DNA of 64,000 nt from Candidatus Methylomirabilota bacterium (GTDB lineage: Bacteria; Methylomirabilota; Methylomirabilia; Rokubacteriales; CSP1-6). The DNA lies in NCBI GenBank assembly GCA_035936835.1, contig DASYVT010000023.1:1-64000 (forward strand). Direction: 5' to 3'. A program made the position numbers and the translations under genes. The notes beneath the pieces are model-generated. The model did not search any database and was not told the origin of the DNA. It saw only the letters and a program-made list of their open reading frames with translations. This document shows positions 1-12,966 of this stretch, in pieces; position 1 is the first letter of the stretch, and each line of letters opens with the position of its first letter.

Positions 1-1142
1 CGATCCCGGTTGTGCGCTACCAGGTCGCCGCGCTGGGCCTGGCGGGCGGTACTCACGTGCGGAAGTCCCCCTACGATCCCCAGCTGCTTGACATCAAGTT
101 CTTCGACTCGCGCGGACTCGAGGTGGCGCCGGACAAGGAAAAGGCTATGGAGCGCCTGTTCTTCATGGAGGACTTCGAGCGGGCGCCGATGGACGGCATC
201 GGGACGCTGTCCTTTCCCCACGCGGGCACGGACAGGTACCGGGACGGCCTGCTCGGCTCAGTGGACCGCGACGTGGTCCGCCGGGCCGGCCTGCGGATGG
301 TCCTCGACTACGCCTTCGGCTCCGCGTCGTCGATCTTTCCCTCCGTGCTCGGCGCGCTCGGGGTCGAGGTCATCTCGCTCAACGCCTACCTGGACGAGAC
401 GAAGATCTCCAAGACCGCGGAGGAGTTTCAGCGCTCGCTGCACCAGCTGTCCAACATCGTCCGCACGCTCGGGGCCGATCTCGGGGTGCTCCTCGACACT
501 GGGGGCGAGAAAGTGTTCCTGGTCGATGAGAAGGGCGAGATCCTCGCGGGCGACCTGGCGCTGGCCTTAGTCGCGCTCCTCGTGATGCGCACGCGGCCGT
601 CCGGCCGCATCGTGGTGCCGGTCACCGCATCGCGGGCGGTCGAGCGGATGGCCGAAGAGCACGGGTTCCAGGTCACGCGCTCCCGCGGGACCGCGCGGGC
701 GCTGACCGAGGCCGCTTTGGCGCCCGACGTCGCCCTGGTGGGCGAAGAGCTGGGCGGGCTGATCTTCCCGAGCTTCCACCCGGCGTTCGACGGAATGTCG
801 GCGGTCGTGCGGATCCTCGAGATGATGGCGCGGCTCGACGTGCGGCTGCATCCCCTTACGCGCGAAGTTCCCGAGACTTACGTCGCGCGGCTCGAAGTGC
901 CGTGCCCGGACGAGCGGAAGGGCGCTGTGATGCGGCGGCTGATCGAGGCGACCAAGGGCGGCAGCGTCGAGCTGATCGAGGGTGTGCGCGTGAGCATGGG
1001 TGATGACTGGGTGGCGGCGATTCCGGACGCGGACCGAGCGACGTTCCATGTGGTGGCCGAGTCGGCCAATCGGGATCGTGCCCAGCGGCTGGCGGAAGAG
1101 TTCCGCGACCGCATCACTGGTTGGAGAAAGGAGCCTGCGTGA
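1..1142 (+). CDS. Mannose-1-phosphate guanylyltransferase/phosphomannomutase-like protein, C-terminal part (5' truncated)
   Basis: The reading frame is open from base 3, so the gene begins upstream of the window; the GTG at 12 is probably internal. What is visible has the fold order of the alpha-D-phosphohexomutase family (domains I to IV). The catalytic loops are degraded: where active enzymes have TASHNP there is HVRKSPYDP (about bases 54-81), and the metal loop DGDxDR reads DTGGEK (495-512), followed by the usual VFLVDEKGE. The sugar-binding loop is EELGG. This is the pattern of the non-catalytic mutase-like half of long nucleotidyltransferase fusions, so an N-terminal GDP-mannose or similar nucleotidyltransferase domain upstream is inferred, not seen. 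The stop overlaps the tlyA start (GTGA). The family is fairly certain; the activity is not. Confidence 0.7.
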   Translation, partial: IPVVRYQVAALGLAGGTHVRKSPYDPQLLDIKFFDSRGLEVAPDKEKAMERLFFMEDFERAPMDGIGTLSFPHAGTDRYRDGLLGSVDRDVVRRAGLRMVLDYAFGSASSIFPSVLGALGVEVISLNAYLDETKISKTAEEFQRSLHQLSNIVRTLGADLGVLLDTGGEKVFLVDEKGEILAGDLALALVALLVMRTRPSGRIVVPVTASRAVERMAEEHGFQVTRSRGTARALTEAALAPDVALVGEELGGLIFPSFHPAFDGMSAVVRILEMMARLDVRLHPLTREVPETYVARLEVPCPDERKGAVMRRLIEATKGGSVELIEGVRVSMGDDWVAAIPDADRATFHVVAESANRDRAQRLAEEFRDRITGWRKEPA

Positions 1143-2014
1143 AGAAGGCGACCATGAAGAAGCCGAACCCCGGAGCCGTGCAGGAGTCGAGGAGCCGGGC
1201 TGGGGGTGCCGGGCAGGCGAAGGTCAAGGAGCGTATCGACGTGGCGCTGGTGGCCCGGGGTTTGTGCGACAGCCGCGAAAAAGCGGCCCGCCTGCTCCTG
1301 GCTGGCGCCGTCACGGTGGACGGAAAGCGCGTGGACAAGCCCGGCGTCCTGGTCGCCCCGAGCGCAGACCTGCGCGTGACCGCGCGGCCGAAGTTCGTGA
1401 GCCGGGGCGGCGACAAGCTCGTGCATGCCCTGGACGCCTTCGCCGTCTCGCCCAAGGGGCGGGTCTGTATCGACGTCGGCGCGTCCACGGGCGGCTTCAC
1501 GCACTGCCTGCTCGAGGCCGGCGCCTCTCGCGTGTACGCGGTGGACGTGGGGCAGGGACAGCTCGACGCGTCCCTGCGGGCCGACGGACGCGTCGTGGTG
1601 ATGGAAAAGACGAATGCCCGCCAGCTGCCCGCGGACGCGTTCCCGGACGCGCCGGGGCTCGCCACCCTCGACGTCTCCTTCATCTCCCTCGAGAAGGTCC
1701 TGCCGTCCGTGTTCGCGGTGCTGACGCCCGAGGGGGAGGCGGTGGCGCTGGTCAAGCCGCAGTTCGAGATCGGCAAGGGGCTGGTGGGCAAGGGCGGAGT
1801 GGTACGAGATGCCGCCCACCACCGGACGGTCGTCTCCCGTGTCGCCCGCTTCTGCGTCCTGCACGGTTGGCACGTGCGGGGCGTGACCGCGTCGCCGCTC
1901 AAGGGGCCCAAGGGCAACCGCGAGTTCTTCCTCCATCTCACGCGCGCGGGCCGCACCGCGCCCGACCTCGACGCGCTCATTGCCCGAGCGGCGGAATCCG
2001 CCGAACCCGCATGA
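1139..2014 (+). CDS. tlyA: TlyA family rRNA 2'-O-methyltransferase (hemolysin A family)
   Basis: This 291-residue protein has an S4 RNA-binding domain (about residues 30-90) followed by an FtsJ/RrmJ-like Rossmann methyltransferase domain with the SAM-binding motif IDVGASTGGF at 111-120. TlyA enzymes 2'-O-methylate cytidines in 16S and/or 23S rRNA and affect capreomycin sensitivity in mycobacteria. I chose the GTG at 1139 because it overlaps the preceding stop as GTGA and has GAAAGGAG (1126-1133) five bases upstream; a start at 1121 would place the ribosome-binding site inside the gene. The 3' end overlaps nadK by ATGA. Tail-to-head pairing of tlyA, nadK and recN is common in bacteria, which supports the call. 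Confidence 0.93.
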   Translation: MKKATMKKPNPGAVQESRSRAGGAGQAKVKERIDVALVARGLCDSREKAARLLLAGAVTVDGKRVDKPGVLVAPSADLRVTARPKFVSRGGDKLVHALDAFAVSPKGRVCIDVGASTGGFTHCLLEAGASRVYAVDVGQGQLDASLRADGRVVVMEKTNARQLPADAFPDAPGLATLDVSFISLEKVLPSVFAVLTPEGEAVALVKPQFEIGKGLVGKGGVVRDAAHHRTVVSRVARFCVLHGWHVRGVTASPLKGPKGNREFFLHLTRAGRTAPDLDALIARAAESAEPA

Positions 2015-2868
2015 AGCGGATCGGCGTCGTCGCCAAGACCGACCGGGCGGATGCCCGTGAGGTCGTAGAGCGACTGCTCGCCTGGTGCGCGGAGCGAGGG
2101 CTCCAGCCGGTCCTCGAGAAGGAGACGGCGGGGCTCTGCCCGGACAGCCAGGCGGCGACTGCGCGAAAGCCCGACCTGCCGGGCCAGGTGGACCTGCTGC
2201 TCGTGCTGGGCGGCGACGGCACGCTGCTCTCCATGGCTCGGCTCGTTGGCGACCTGAGCGTGCCCATACTCGGCGTGAATCTGGGCGGCTTGGGCTTTCT
2301 GACGGCCCTGACCAAGGAGGAGCTCTTCCCGGCTCTTGAGGCTTTTCTCGCGGGCGGGCTCGTGATCGAGGAGCGCGTGATGCTCGCCGCACAGGTGTGG
2401 CGCCACGGAGAGCGGCTCTCGGAGTACGTCGCGCTCAACGACGTGGTGATCACCAAGTCGGCGATGAGCCGCATCATCAACCTGGCGGTGTCGGTGGACG
2501 GGCAGTTCGCCACGGCCTACCGCGCCGACGGGCTCATCATCTCGACACCGACGGGCTCCACGGCCTATTGCCTTTCGGCGGGCGGCCCTATCGTCTTCCC
2601 GACCATGCCCGCGGTCGTGCTGACGCCGATCTGCTCGCACACGCTCACGAACCGTCCGATCGTGCTGCCCGCTGACCAGCGCATCGAGGTGACGCTCCAG
2701 TCCGACCAGGACGTGATGCTCACCATCGACGGGCAGGTCGGCTTCGCACTCAAGGAGGCCGACGTCGTGGCGGTCCACCAGGCGGTGGCGCGCATCCGGC
2801 TCCTCCGCTTCCCGCAGAAGCACTTCTTCTCGGTGTTGCGGACCAAGCTCAAGTGGGGAGAGCGCTAA
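2011..2868 (+). CDS. nadK: NAD kinase
   Basis: This 285-residue enzyme phosphorylates NAD to NADP in the cytoplasm. It carries the GGDGTLL motif (residues 67-73), the NDVVITKS segment and the TPTGSTAY motif that line the NAD and ATP pocket, and the length fits bacterial NadK. The ATG at 2011 overlaps the tlyA stop, implying translational coupling. After its stop there is a 107-base gap containing a tandem repeat before recN. Confidence 0.97.
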   Translation: MKRIGVVAKTDRADAREVVERLLAWCAERGLQPVLEKETAGLCPDSQAATARKPDLPGQVDLLLVLGGDGTLLSMARLVGDLSVPILGVNLGGLGFLTALTKEELFPALEAFLAGGLVIEERVMLAAQVWRHGERLSEYVALNDVVITKSAMSRIINLAVSVDGQFATAYRADGLIISTPTGSTAYCLSAGGPIVFPTMPAVVLTPICSHTLTNRPIVLPADQRIEVTLQSDQDVMLTIDGQVGFALKEADVVAVHQAVARIRLLRFPQKHFFSVLRTKLKWGER

Positions 2869-2897
2869 GGTGGGAAGCCGGTGACGCCAGCCTGTGC

Positions 2898-2943
2898 CCC
2901 CGGGGATACGTCTTGAGCCCCCCCGGGGATACGTCTTGAGCCC
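2898..2943 (+). repeat. Exact tandem duplication of a 23-bp unit between nadK and recN
   Basis: Two perfect head-to-tail copies of a 23-base unit occupy 2898-2920 and 2921-2943. Each starts with the palindrome CCCCGGGG and continues ATACGTCTTGAGCCC. The array lies 30 bases after the nadK stop and 33 bases before recN. It is non-coding in my interpretation. It could be a protein-binding site, a relic of a palindromic repeat element, or a chance slippage duplication. Confidence 0.9.
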
Positions 2944-2975
2944 GAAGTCCCCCGCGTCGTAGCATGGCGTCCGCG

Positions 2976-4688
<1,713 letters not shown>

Positions 4689-4690
4689 TG

Positions 4691-4703
4691 TAAGATACAT
4701 CGT
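4691..4703 (+). promoter_or_regulatory. Possible -10 element placing secA on a leaderless transcript
   Basis: TAAGAT (4691-4696) sits seven bases before the secA ATG, with no Shine-Dalgarno sequence between the recN stop and that ATG. This spacing would start the transcript at or near the start codon. I find no convincing -35 hexamer, so the call is weak. Confidence 0.25.
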
Positions 4704-7511
<2,808 letters not shown>

Positions 7512-7594
7512 CCTGCTCCGACGAGTAGCCTGCTCCGGGAGCCCCGCATCTAGTGCTCCGGTGGTCCTCAACCCCCTTCATATGGGGTTTTCCC

Positions 7595-7623
7595 TTGTGC
7601 GTCCGACCCTGGCCGTGTTATCT
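7595..7623 (+). promoter_or_regulatory. Weak candidate promoter upstream of smc
   Basis: TTGTGC (7595-7600) and TTATCT (7618-7623) are separated by 17 bases, the ideal sigma-70 spacing, and lie in the 137-base secA-smc gap. Both hexamers match consensus poorly (three and two of six), so this is a guess based on position. The rest of the gap shows short GCTCC repeats but no terminator with a T-run. Confidence 0.2.
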
Positions 7624-7648
7624 GTGAGTGCCGGAGTCCGGCAACCGT

Positions 7649-10600
7649 ATGCGCCTCGAACAGATCGTCATACAGGGCTTCAAGTCCTTCGCCGAGAAGA
7701 CGGAGGTCCCGGTCTTTCCCGGTGTGACGTGCATCGTCGGCCCAAACGGCTGCGGAAAGTCCAACGTCGCCGACGCAGTGAGGTGGGCGCTCGGCGAGCA
7801 GAGCCCGAAGATCCTGCGCGGTCATAAGATGGAGGATGTGATCTTCCACGGCTCCTCCTCGCGCAAGGCCGTGGGGCTGGCCGAAGTCGGCCTCGTCTTC
7901 AACAACGACGGCGGGCTCAACGTGCCGTGGAGCGAAGTCGGCGTGGCCCGCCGACTCTACCGAACCGGCGAGAGCGAGTACCTTCTCAACAAGGGTGTCT
8001 GCCGCCTCCGGGACATCCAGGACCTCTTCGCGGGAACCGGCGTCAACCCCAAGGCCTACGCTCTCATGGATCAGGACCGGCTCAACCACGTCCTGACGGC
8101 CAAGCCCTGGGAGCGGCGCATCTTTATCGAGGAAGCGGCCGGCGTCGCGCGCTACAAGCAGCAGCGGGCCGAGACCCAGGGCAAGCTCGACGCCACCCGC
8201 CAGAACCTGCAGCGCGTCCGCGACGTCATGGACGAGGTCAAGCGACAGGTCAGCTCCCTCGAGCGCCAAGCGAAGAAGGCCCAGCAGTACAAGGTGCTCC
8301 ATCAGGAGAGGCAGGCCCTCGACCTGGCCATGCTGGCGGCCGACTACGCCGGGCTGACGGCTGCGCATGGGGCGCTGGTCCAGGAGGGCGCCAGGCTCCG
8401 CCGGGAGGAAGACGAGCGGCGGGTGGCCATCGCCCAGATCGAGGCCCGCGAGGCGACGCTGCGCGCTGCGATACAGGAGAGCGAGTACCGGCTGGCGGAT
8501 CTCAGGCAGTCTGCGCAGAAGTTCCAGGGCGAGGTCGAGCGCCTGCTCGAGCGGCGCGAGCAGATGGGCGCGCAGATCCGTGAGATGGGGGAGGAGGAGC
8601 TGCGGCTCGGCGAGGAGATCCGCTCTCTCGCCGAGCGCCGAGCCGAAGTCGGCCTCAAGCGCGAGGACGTGATCCGAGCCCTGGGCGAGGCGCGGCAGCG
8701 CTTCGCCGGGCTGGACCGGCAGGTCAAGGAGCTCGAAGCCGATCTGGAGATGCGGCGGGCCGAGCTTGGCAGGCGCCGGGAGGCCGTCGAGGCGCTGCGC
8801 CTCGAGCAGATCCGCGTAGCCGGGGACCGCGCCGAGCTGACGCGTTCCGCGGGCGAGCTGCGGGAGCGCGGCGCCCAGCTCGAGCGTCGGCGCGAGCGGC
8901 TTGAAGCGGAGACGACGTCGGCTCGGGGCGAGGCCGACGCGCTGGCGGCGGCGCGGCGTCACCTGGAGCGGAGCTTCGAGCAGACAGGTGTCCAGCTCTC
9001 CCTGCTGACGGGGGAGAGGGAGCAGGTCGAGCAGGAGCTCGTCCGGCAGGGAGTCATGCGCGTTCAGGCGCAGGAGTCGCTGGCGGCGCTCCGGGTGACC
9101 ATCGCCGCGAAGGAGTCCGCCCGCGAGGCGCTGGGTCGGCTCGAGCGCGAGCGCGAAGGCTACGGCGCCGGGGTGCGCTCGCTGTTCTCACCGCAGGCGG
9201 CTTCGTCCGTGGCCGGCGTGGTGGGCACGGTCGCGGACCTGCTCGAGGTCCCGCCGGGTCTCGAGCCGGCGGTTGAGGCGGTGCTCGGCGACCGCCTCCA
9301 GTGGGTGATTGTCGAGCGCTTCGAGCATGCGCGGGCGGCGCTGACCTATCTCGAGCGCGAAGGCGCGGGCGCGGCGACGCTCCTCGCCCTCGAGACGCTC
9401 GCTCCCGCACGCAGCGCCGGCGAAGGGCGCAGCGACGACAAGGACGTCACCTGGGCGGATCGCCTGGTCGGCGGGCCGCGGCCCGAGCTGGTCCGACACC
9501 TGCTTGGGGGCGTCGGAGTCGTCGGGCACCTCGACCTGGCCGAGGCCCTGTGGCGGCGCGACGGAGCCGTGGCGACGTATGTCACGCGGGCCGGCGAGGT
9601 GCTGGCCCCGACCGGGGCGCTGACGGGCGGTCGTCGACACAACGAACGGCAGGCCAATGACCATTCCCTTCTCGGAAGGAAGCGAGCGCTGCGCCAGCTG
9701 TCGGAGGAGTTGGGCGAGCTCGCCCTCCAGGCGGAGGAGGCCCAGCGGCGGTTCCATGCGCTGGACCGTGAGGTCGAATCGCTGCGGGGCCGCCAGGAGG
9801 TCTTGCAGGTCTCCGTCCACGCTCAGGAGACGGCCCGGCTGAGCGGCGAGAAGGATATCGAGGCCGCGCGCCGCGAAGCCGAGCGAGTGCTGCGCCATCT
9901 CGAAACACTCCAGGCCGAGGGACGCCAGCTCTCGGGCGAGGCGTCGACGGCGGCGCGCGAGATCGAGGCGCTGGAAGGGCGGCTGGCTGAGGTGGCGGCC
10001 CGCGAGACAGCCATCGAGCGGGAGATGACGGCGCTGCGGCAGAGCCTCGAGGCCGACCAGGCCGGCGAGGCGTCCATCGTGGTCGCCGCGACGTCCTGTC
10101 GTGTCGACCTCGCCACCGTTCTCGAGCGCGTCGAGGCGCTCGGACGCGAGATCGACAGTCTGAGCGAGCTTGAGCTCGAGTTTGGGGCGCGTCTCGAGGA
10201 AGCCGGGAGCCGGCGCGCCCAGATTCTCGACCGGCGCCAGGACCTGACGCGGGAGCAGGGCCGGACAGACGAGCGTGCGCGCGAAGTCGGGGCGGAGCGC
10301 GACCGCAAGGAGCGGGATGTCGCCGTGCTCGCGGAGGAGCACGGGCGACGGCTCGACCTGAGGCAGACGACGGAGAACGAGCTCCGCGAGGCGCAGCGGC
10401 GGCTCGACGGCTTGGTCTCGCGGATTCACGAGCTGGACCTGAAGGAGACGGAAGGGCGCGTCCGCCGGGAGGAGCTTCTCCAGGAGGCCGGGCGCCGCCA
10501 CGCCGTCGACGGGGCGGAGACGCTGCTCGCCGCTCACGATCCGACTCGGGACATCGAAGCCGGTAAGATCCGCTACGAGGATCTCGGCGCCAAGCTCGAA

Positions 10601-11215
10601 GGGATGGGGCCCGTCAACCTCGTGGCGGACGACGAGTACCGGGAGCTCCAGGAGCGGCTCGAGTTCCTTCGAAGCCAGCACGACGACCTGGTGCAGTCCA
10701 TGAAGGATCTCGATCGGGCGCTCCGCGGCATGACGCGGACGGCGCAGGAGCGCTTCCAGGAGGCCTTCGAGGAGATCAACCGGCATTTCGGTGAGATCTT
10801 CCAGCGGCTATTCGAAGGCGGACGGGCCGAGTTGCGCATGGTGCCGCCGGAGGAAGGCGAGGATGACCCGCTGGAGCTGGGCGTCGAGCTCATGGCCCAG
10901 CCGCGCGGCAAGCGGCTCCAGGCGGTGACTCTGATGTCGGGCGGGGAGCGGGCGCTCACCGGCCTCGCCCTCCTGTTCGCGATCTTCTACTACCGGCCGA
11001 GCCCATTCTGCGTGCTCGACGAGGTGGACGCCCCGCTCGACGACGCCAACATCCACCGGTTCATCAGGGTGTTGCGGGAGCTCTGCTCCCAGACCCAGTT
11101 CATCGTCATCACGCACAATCGCAAGACCATGGAAGCCGCCGACGTGCTCTACGGCGTCACCATGCAGGAGCCAGGGCTCTCCCGCCTCGTTTCCGTCAAG
11201 CTGACCGAAGCCTAA
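7649..11215 (+). CDS. smc: Chromosome segregation protein SMC
   Basis: SMC forms the condensin ring with ScpA and ScpB, whose genes lie at 48782-50228 in the same window. The 1188-residue protein has Walker A GPNGCGKSN near residue 35, two long coiled-coil arms rich in E, R and A, a hinge at roughly 510-660 (VVGTVADLLEVPPGLEPAVE), and the C-terminal LMSGGERALTGLALLFAIF signature with Walker B FCVLDEVDAPLDDAN. A GTG at 7628 would add seven residues; I prefer ATG 7649 because MRLEQIVIQGFKSFA is the standard N terminus. Confidence 0.97.
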   Translation: MRLEQIVIQGFKSFAEKTEVPVFPGVTCIVGPNGCGKSNVADAVRWALGEQSPKILRGHKMEDVIFHGSSSRKAVGLAEVGLVFNNDGGLNVPWSEVGVARRLYRTGESEYLLNKGVCRLRDIQDLFAGTGVNPKAYALMDQDRLNHVLTAKPWERRIFIEEAAGVARYKQQRAETQGKLDATRQNLQRVRDVMDEVKRQVSSLERQAKKAQQYKVLHQERQALDLAMLAADYAGLTAAHGALVQEGARLRREEDERRVAIAQIEAREATLRAAIQESEYRLADLRQSAQKFQGEVERLLERREQMGAQIREMGEEELRLGEEIRSLAERRAEVGLKREDVIRALGEARQRFAGLDRQVKELEADLEMRRAELGRRREAVEALRLEQIRVAGDRAELTRSAGELRERGAQLERRRERLEAETTSARGEADALAAARRHLERSFEQTGVQLSLLTGEREQVEQELVRQGVMRVQAQESLAALRVTIAAKESAREALGRLEREREGYGAGVRSLFSPQAASSVAGVVGTVADLLEVPPGLEPAVEAVLGDRLQWVIVERFEHARAALTYLEREGAGAATLLALETLAPARSAGEGRSDDKDVTWADRLVGGPRPELVRHLLGGVGVVGHLDLAEALWRRDGAVATYVTRAGEVLAPTGALTGGRRHNERQANDHSLLGRKRALRQLSEELGELALQAEEAQRRFHALDREVESLRGRQEVLQVSVHAQETARLSGEKDIEAARREAERVLRHLETLQAEGRQLSGEASTAAREIEALEGRLAEVAARETAIEREMTALRQSLEADQAGEASIVVAATSCRVDLATVLERVEALGREIDSLSELELEFGARLEEAGSRRAQILDRRQDLTREQGRTDERAREVGAERDRKERDVAVLAEEHGRRLDLRQTTENELREAQRRLDGLVSRIHELDLKETEGRVRREELLQEAGRRHAVDGAETLLAAHDPTRDIEAGKIRYEDLGAKLEGMGPVNLVADDEYRELQERLEFLRSQHDDLVQSMKDLDRALRGMTRTAQERFQEAFEEINRHFGEIFQRLFEGGRAELRMVPPEEGEDDPLELGVELMAQPRGKRLQAVTLMSGGERALTGLALLFAIFYYRPSPFCVLDEVDAPLDDANIHRFIRVLRELCSQTQFIVITHNRKTMEAADVLYGVTMQEPGLSRLVSVKLTEA

Positions 11216-11228
11216 CTCCGCCCCCGCT

Positions 11229-11268
11229 TTGACTCTTTGGCCGCCCAGGGCGTAGACTGCCCTGGAGG
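11229..11268 (+). promoter_or_regulatory. Candidate sigma-70 promoter with a palindrome over its -10, ahead of rodZ-like gene
   Basis: TTGACT (11229-11234, five of six to consensus) and TAGACT (11253-11258, four of six) are 18 bases apart. A perfect inverted repeat, CCAGGGC (11245-11251) and GCCCTGG (11259-11265), brackets the -10 hexamer and runs into the Shine-Dalgarno GGAGG (11264-11268). The palindrome could be an operator bound by a dimeric repressor. As RNA it could form a hairpin only if transcription started further upstream. Confidence 0.45.
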
Positions 11269-11272
11269 TGTC

Positions 11273-12043
11273 ATGAGCTCTCTGGGAATTCGTCTGCGCG
11301 AGCTTCGCGAGGCCAAGGGTGTGTCGCTCGACAACATCGCGCGCTCCACTCGGGTCGGGCGAGGGCACCTCGAAGCCCTCGAGTCCGACAGGTTGGATGA
11401 GCTGCCTTCGCCGGTCTTCGTCAAAGGCTTCATCCGGGCATACTGCGAGTTCCTCGACGCCTCACCTGACGAGGCGCTGGGGCTGTACCGCGAGGCCGCC
11501 GGGAAGACCGTGAAGCCGGAGCGAGTCCAGAGCGCCACGCTGACGAAGCCGTCCCGCCGCGTCGGGCCGCTCATGGTCAGCCTCGTCCTCTTCATCGCAC
11601 TCGGCGCGAGCCTGTTCGCGCTTCGAATGGGGCTCAAGAGCTCCCCGCGCCCGGCGCCGGCCGTGTCGGGGCCTGCGCGGGGCAACCCCGAGAGCGTAGC
11701 CTCGTCGACGCCCGCCCCCGCCACATCCTCGACCGCCGTGCGCGTACAGCCGGCGCCCGTTCCGGCGGGGGAGCCAAGGCCCGCAGGGCAACGGCTCCTG
11801 ATTCGCGCCGTGGAGCCGACGTGGATACGGGTGCAGGTGGATGAGGGGCAGGTGACGAAGGAGCTTTTGCAGGCGGGCGCGGTCCGCGAATGGACAGCCG
11901 CGCGAAGGTTCGTCCTCACCGTGGGCAATGCGGGCGGCCTCGAGGTCGACCTCAACGGGCGACGGATTCCGGCGCTGGGAGCCAGGGGCGCGGTCATCCA
12001 GAGACTGGTGCTGCCGGCGGAAGCCCAGCGGGCGGGATCGTAG
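11273..12043 (+). CDS. RodZ-like helix-turn-helix membrane protein with DUF4115-type C-terminal domain
   Basis: The 256-residue protein has an N-terminal Xre-like HTH_25 domain (residues 3-65, SLGIRLRELREAKGVSLDNI), a single transmembrane helix at about 99-117, a Pro/Ala/Ser-rich linker (about 122-170), and a C-terminal beta-rich DUF4115-like domain (about 172-250). This is the RodZ architecture; in E. coli RodZ links MreB filaments to the cell-wall elongation complex. I chose the ATG at 11273 because GGAGG ends four bases upstream. The gene precedes ftsY, overlapping by one base. Other HTH plus DUF4115 proteins exist, so RodZ function is likely but not proved. Confidence 0.8.
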   Translation: MSSLGIRLRELREAKGVSLDNIARSTRVGRGHLEALESDRLDELPSPVFVKGFIRAYCEFLDASPDEALGLYREAAGKTVKPERVQSATLTKPSRRVGPLMVSLVLFIALGASLFALRMGLKSSPRPAPAVSGPARGNPESVASSTPAPATSSTAVRVQPAPVPAGEPRPAGQRLLIRAVEPTWIRVQVDEGQVTKELLQAGAVREWTAARRFVLTVGNAGGLEVDLNGRRIPALGARGAVIQRLVLPAEAQRAGS

Positions 12044-12966
12044 TGGGCTTCCTCGGCGCCTTGGCCGATCGCCTGAAGCAGGGGCTTGAGCGCTCGCGCC
12101 TGACGCTGAACCAGGGGCTCGACGGCCTGCTCTCGGCGGGCAGGGTTGTCGACGAGGTCATGCTTGAGAAGCTCGAGGAGGTGCTGGTCGCCTCCGACCT
12201 CGGGGTCCGTGAGGCGGCCGAGTTCGTGTCGCGCGTGCGGGCCGAGGCCAAGCGCACGGGGGCGCTGTCGGGACAGGACGTGCGCGCGCTCCTGCGAAGG
12301 TTTCTCGAGGAGGCCCTGGCGGGCGCGGCAGCGCCGCTCAACGTGGACGGAGCGCCGAGCGTCATCCTGATGCTGGGGGTCAACGGCGCGGGCAAGACCA
12401 CAAGCACGGGCAAGCTTGCGGCGACGCTCCGCGCGTCGGGCAAGAGCGTCCTGCTTGCGGCAGCCGATACCTTCAGAGCGGCGGCGGTGGAGCAGCTCGA
12501 GGAGTGGGGGCGCCGGGCGGGCGCGGAGGTCATCCGTCAGGGCGCGGGCGCCGACCCAGCGGCCGTAGTCTTCGACGCCGTGAAGGCCGCGGCGGCCCGC
12601 GGCGTGGACGTGCTCCTCGTGGACACCGCCGGCCGCCTCCATACGAAATCGAACCTGATGGACGAGCTCGCCAAGCTCAAAAAGGTCGTAGCCCGGCAGC
12701 TGCCGGGGGCGCCGCACGAGTGCCTGATGGTGCTGGAGGCTTCGACCGGGCAGAACGCCTTGGCTCAGGCCAGGCTCTTCCACGAGGCGGTAGGGCTGAC
12801 GGGGCTCGTGCTGACGAAGCTCGACGGCACGGCCAAGGGCGGCATCGTGGTGCGCATCTACCGCGAGCTGGGGGTGCCAATAAAACTCATAGGAGTAGGG
12901 GAACAGGTGGAGGACCTCCAGCCCTTCGATCCGAAGGCGTTCGTGGACAGCCTGATCTCCCCATGA
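12043..12966 (+). CDS. ftsY: Signal recognition particle receptor FtsY
   Basis: FtsY is the GTPase receptor that docks SRP-bound ribosomes at the inner membrane. The 307-residue protein is essentially only the NG domain: an N-terminal helical bundle (1-90), then GVNGAGKTTSTGKLA (G1), DTAGRLHTKSNLMDEL (G3 region) and TKLDGTAKGG (G4). The long acidic A domain of E. coli FtsY is absent, as in many other phyla. The start is GTG 12043, whose G is the last base of the rodZ-like stop (TAGTG). The stop overlaps ribD by ATGA. Confidence 0.96.
   Translation: MGFLGALADRLKQGLERSRLTLNQGLDGLLSAGRVVDEVMLEKLEEVLVASDLGVREAAEFVSRVRAEAKRTGALSGQDVRALLRRFLEEALAGAAAPLNVDGAPSVILMLGVNGAGKTTSTGKLAATLRASGKSVLLAAADTFRAAAVEQLEEWGRRAGAEVIRQGAGADPAAVVFDAVKAAAARGVDVLLVDTAGRLHTKSNLMDELAKLKKVVARQLPGAPHECLMVLEASTGQNALAQARLFHEAVGLTGLVLTKLDGTAKGGIVVRIYRELGVPIKLIGVGEQVEDLQPFDPKAFVDSLISP

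Noticed and set aside
7512-7600. Intrinsic terminator after secA
   Set aside because: Only a short GCTC-CGG-GAGC palindrome is present and no T-run follows.
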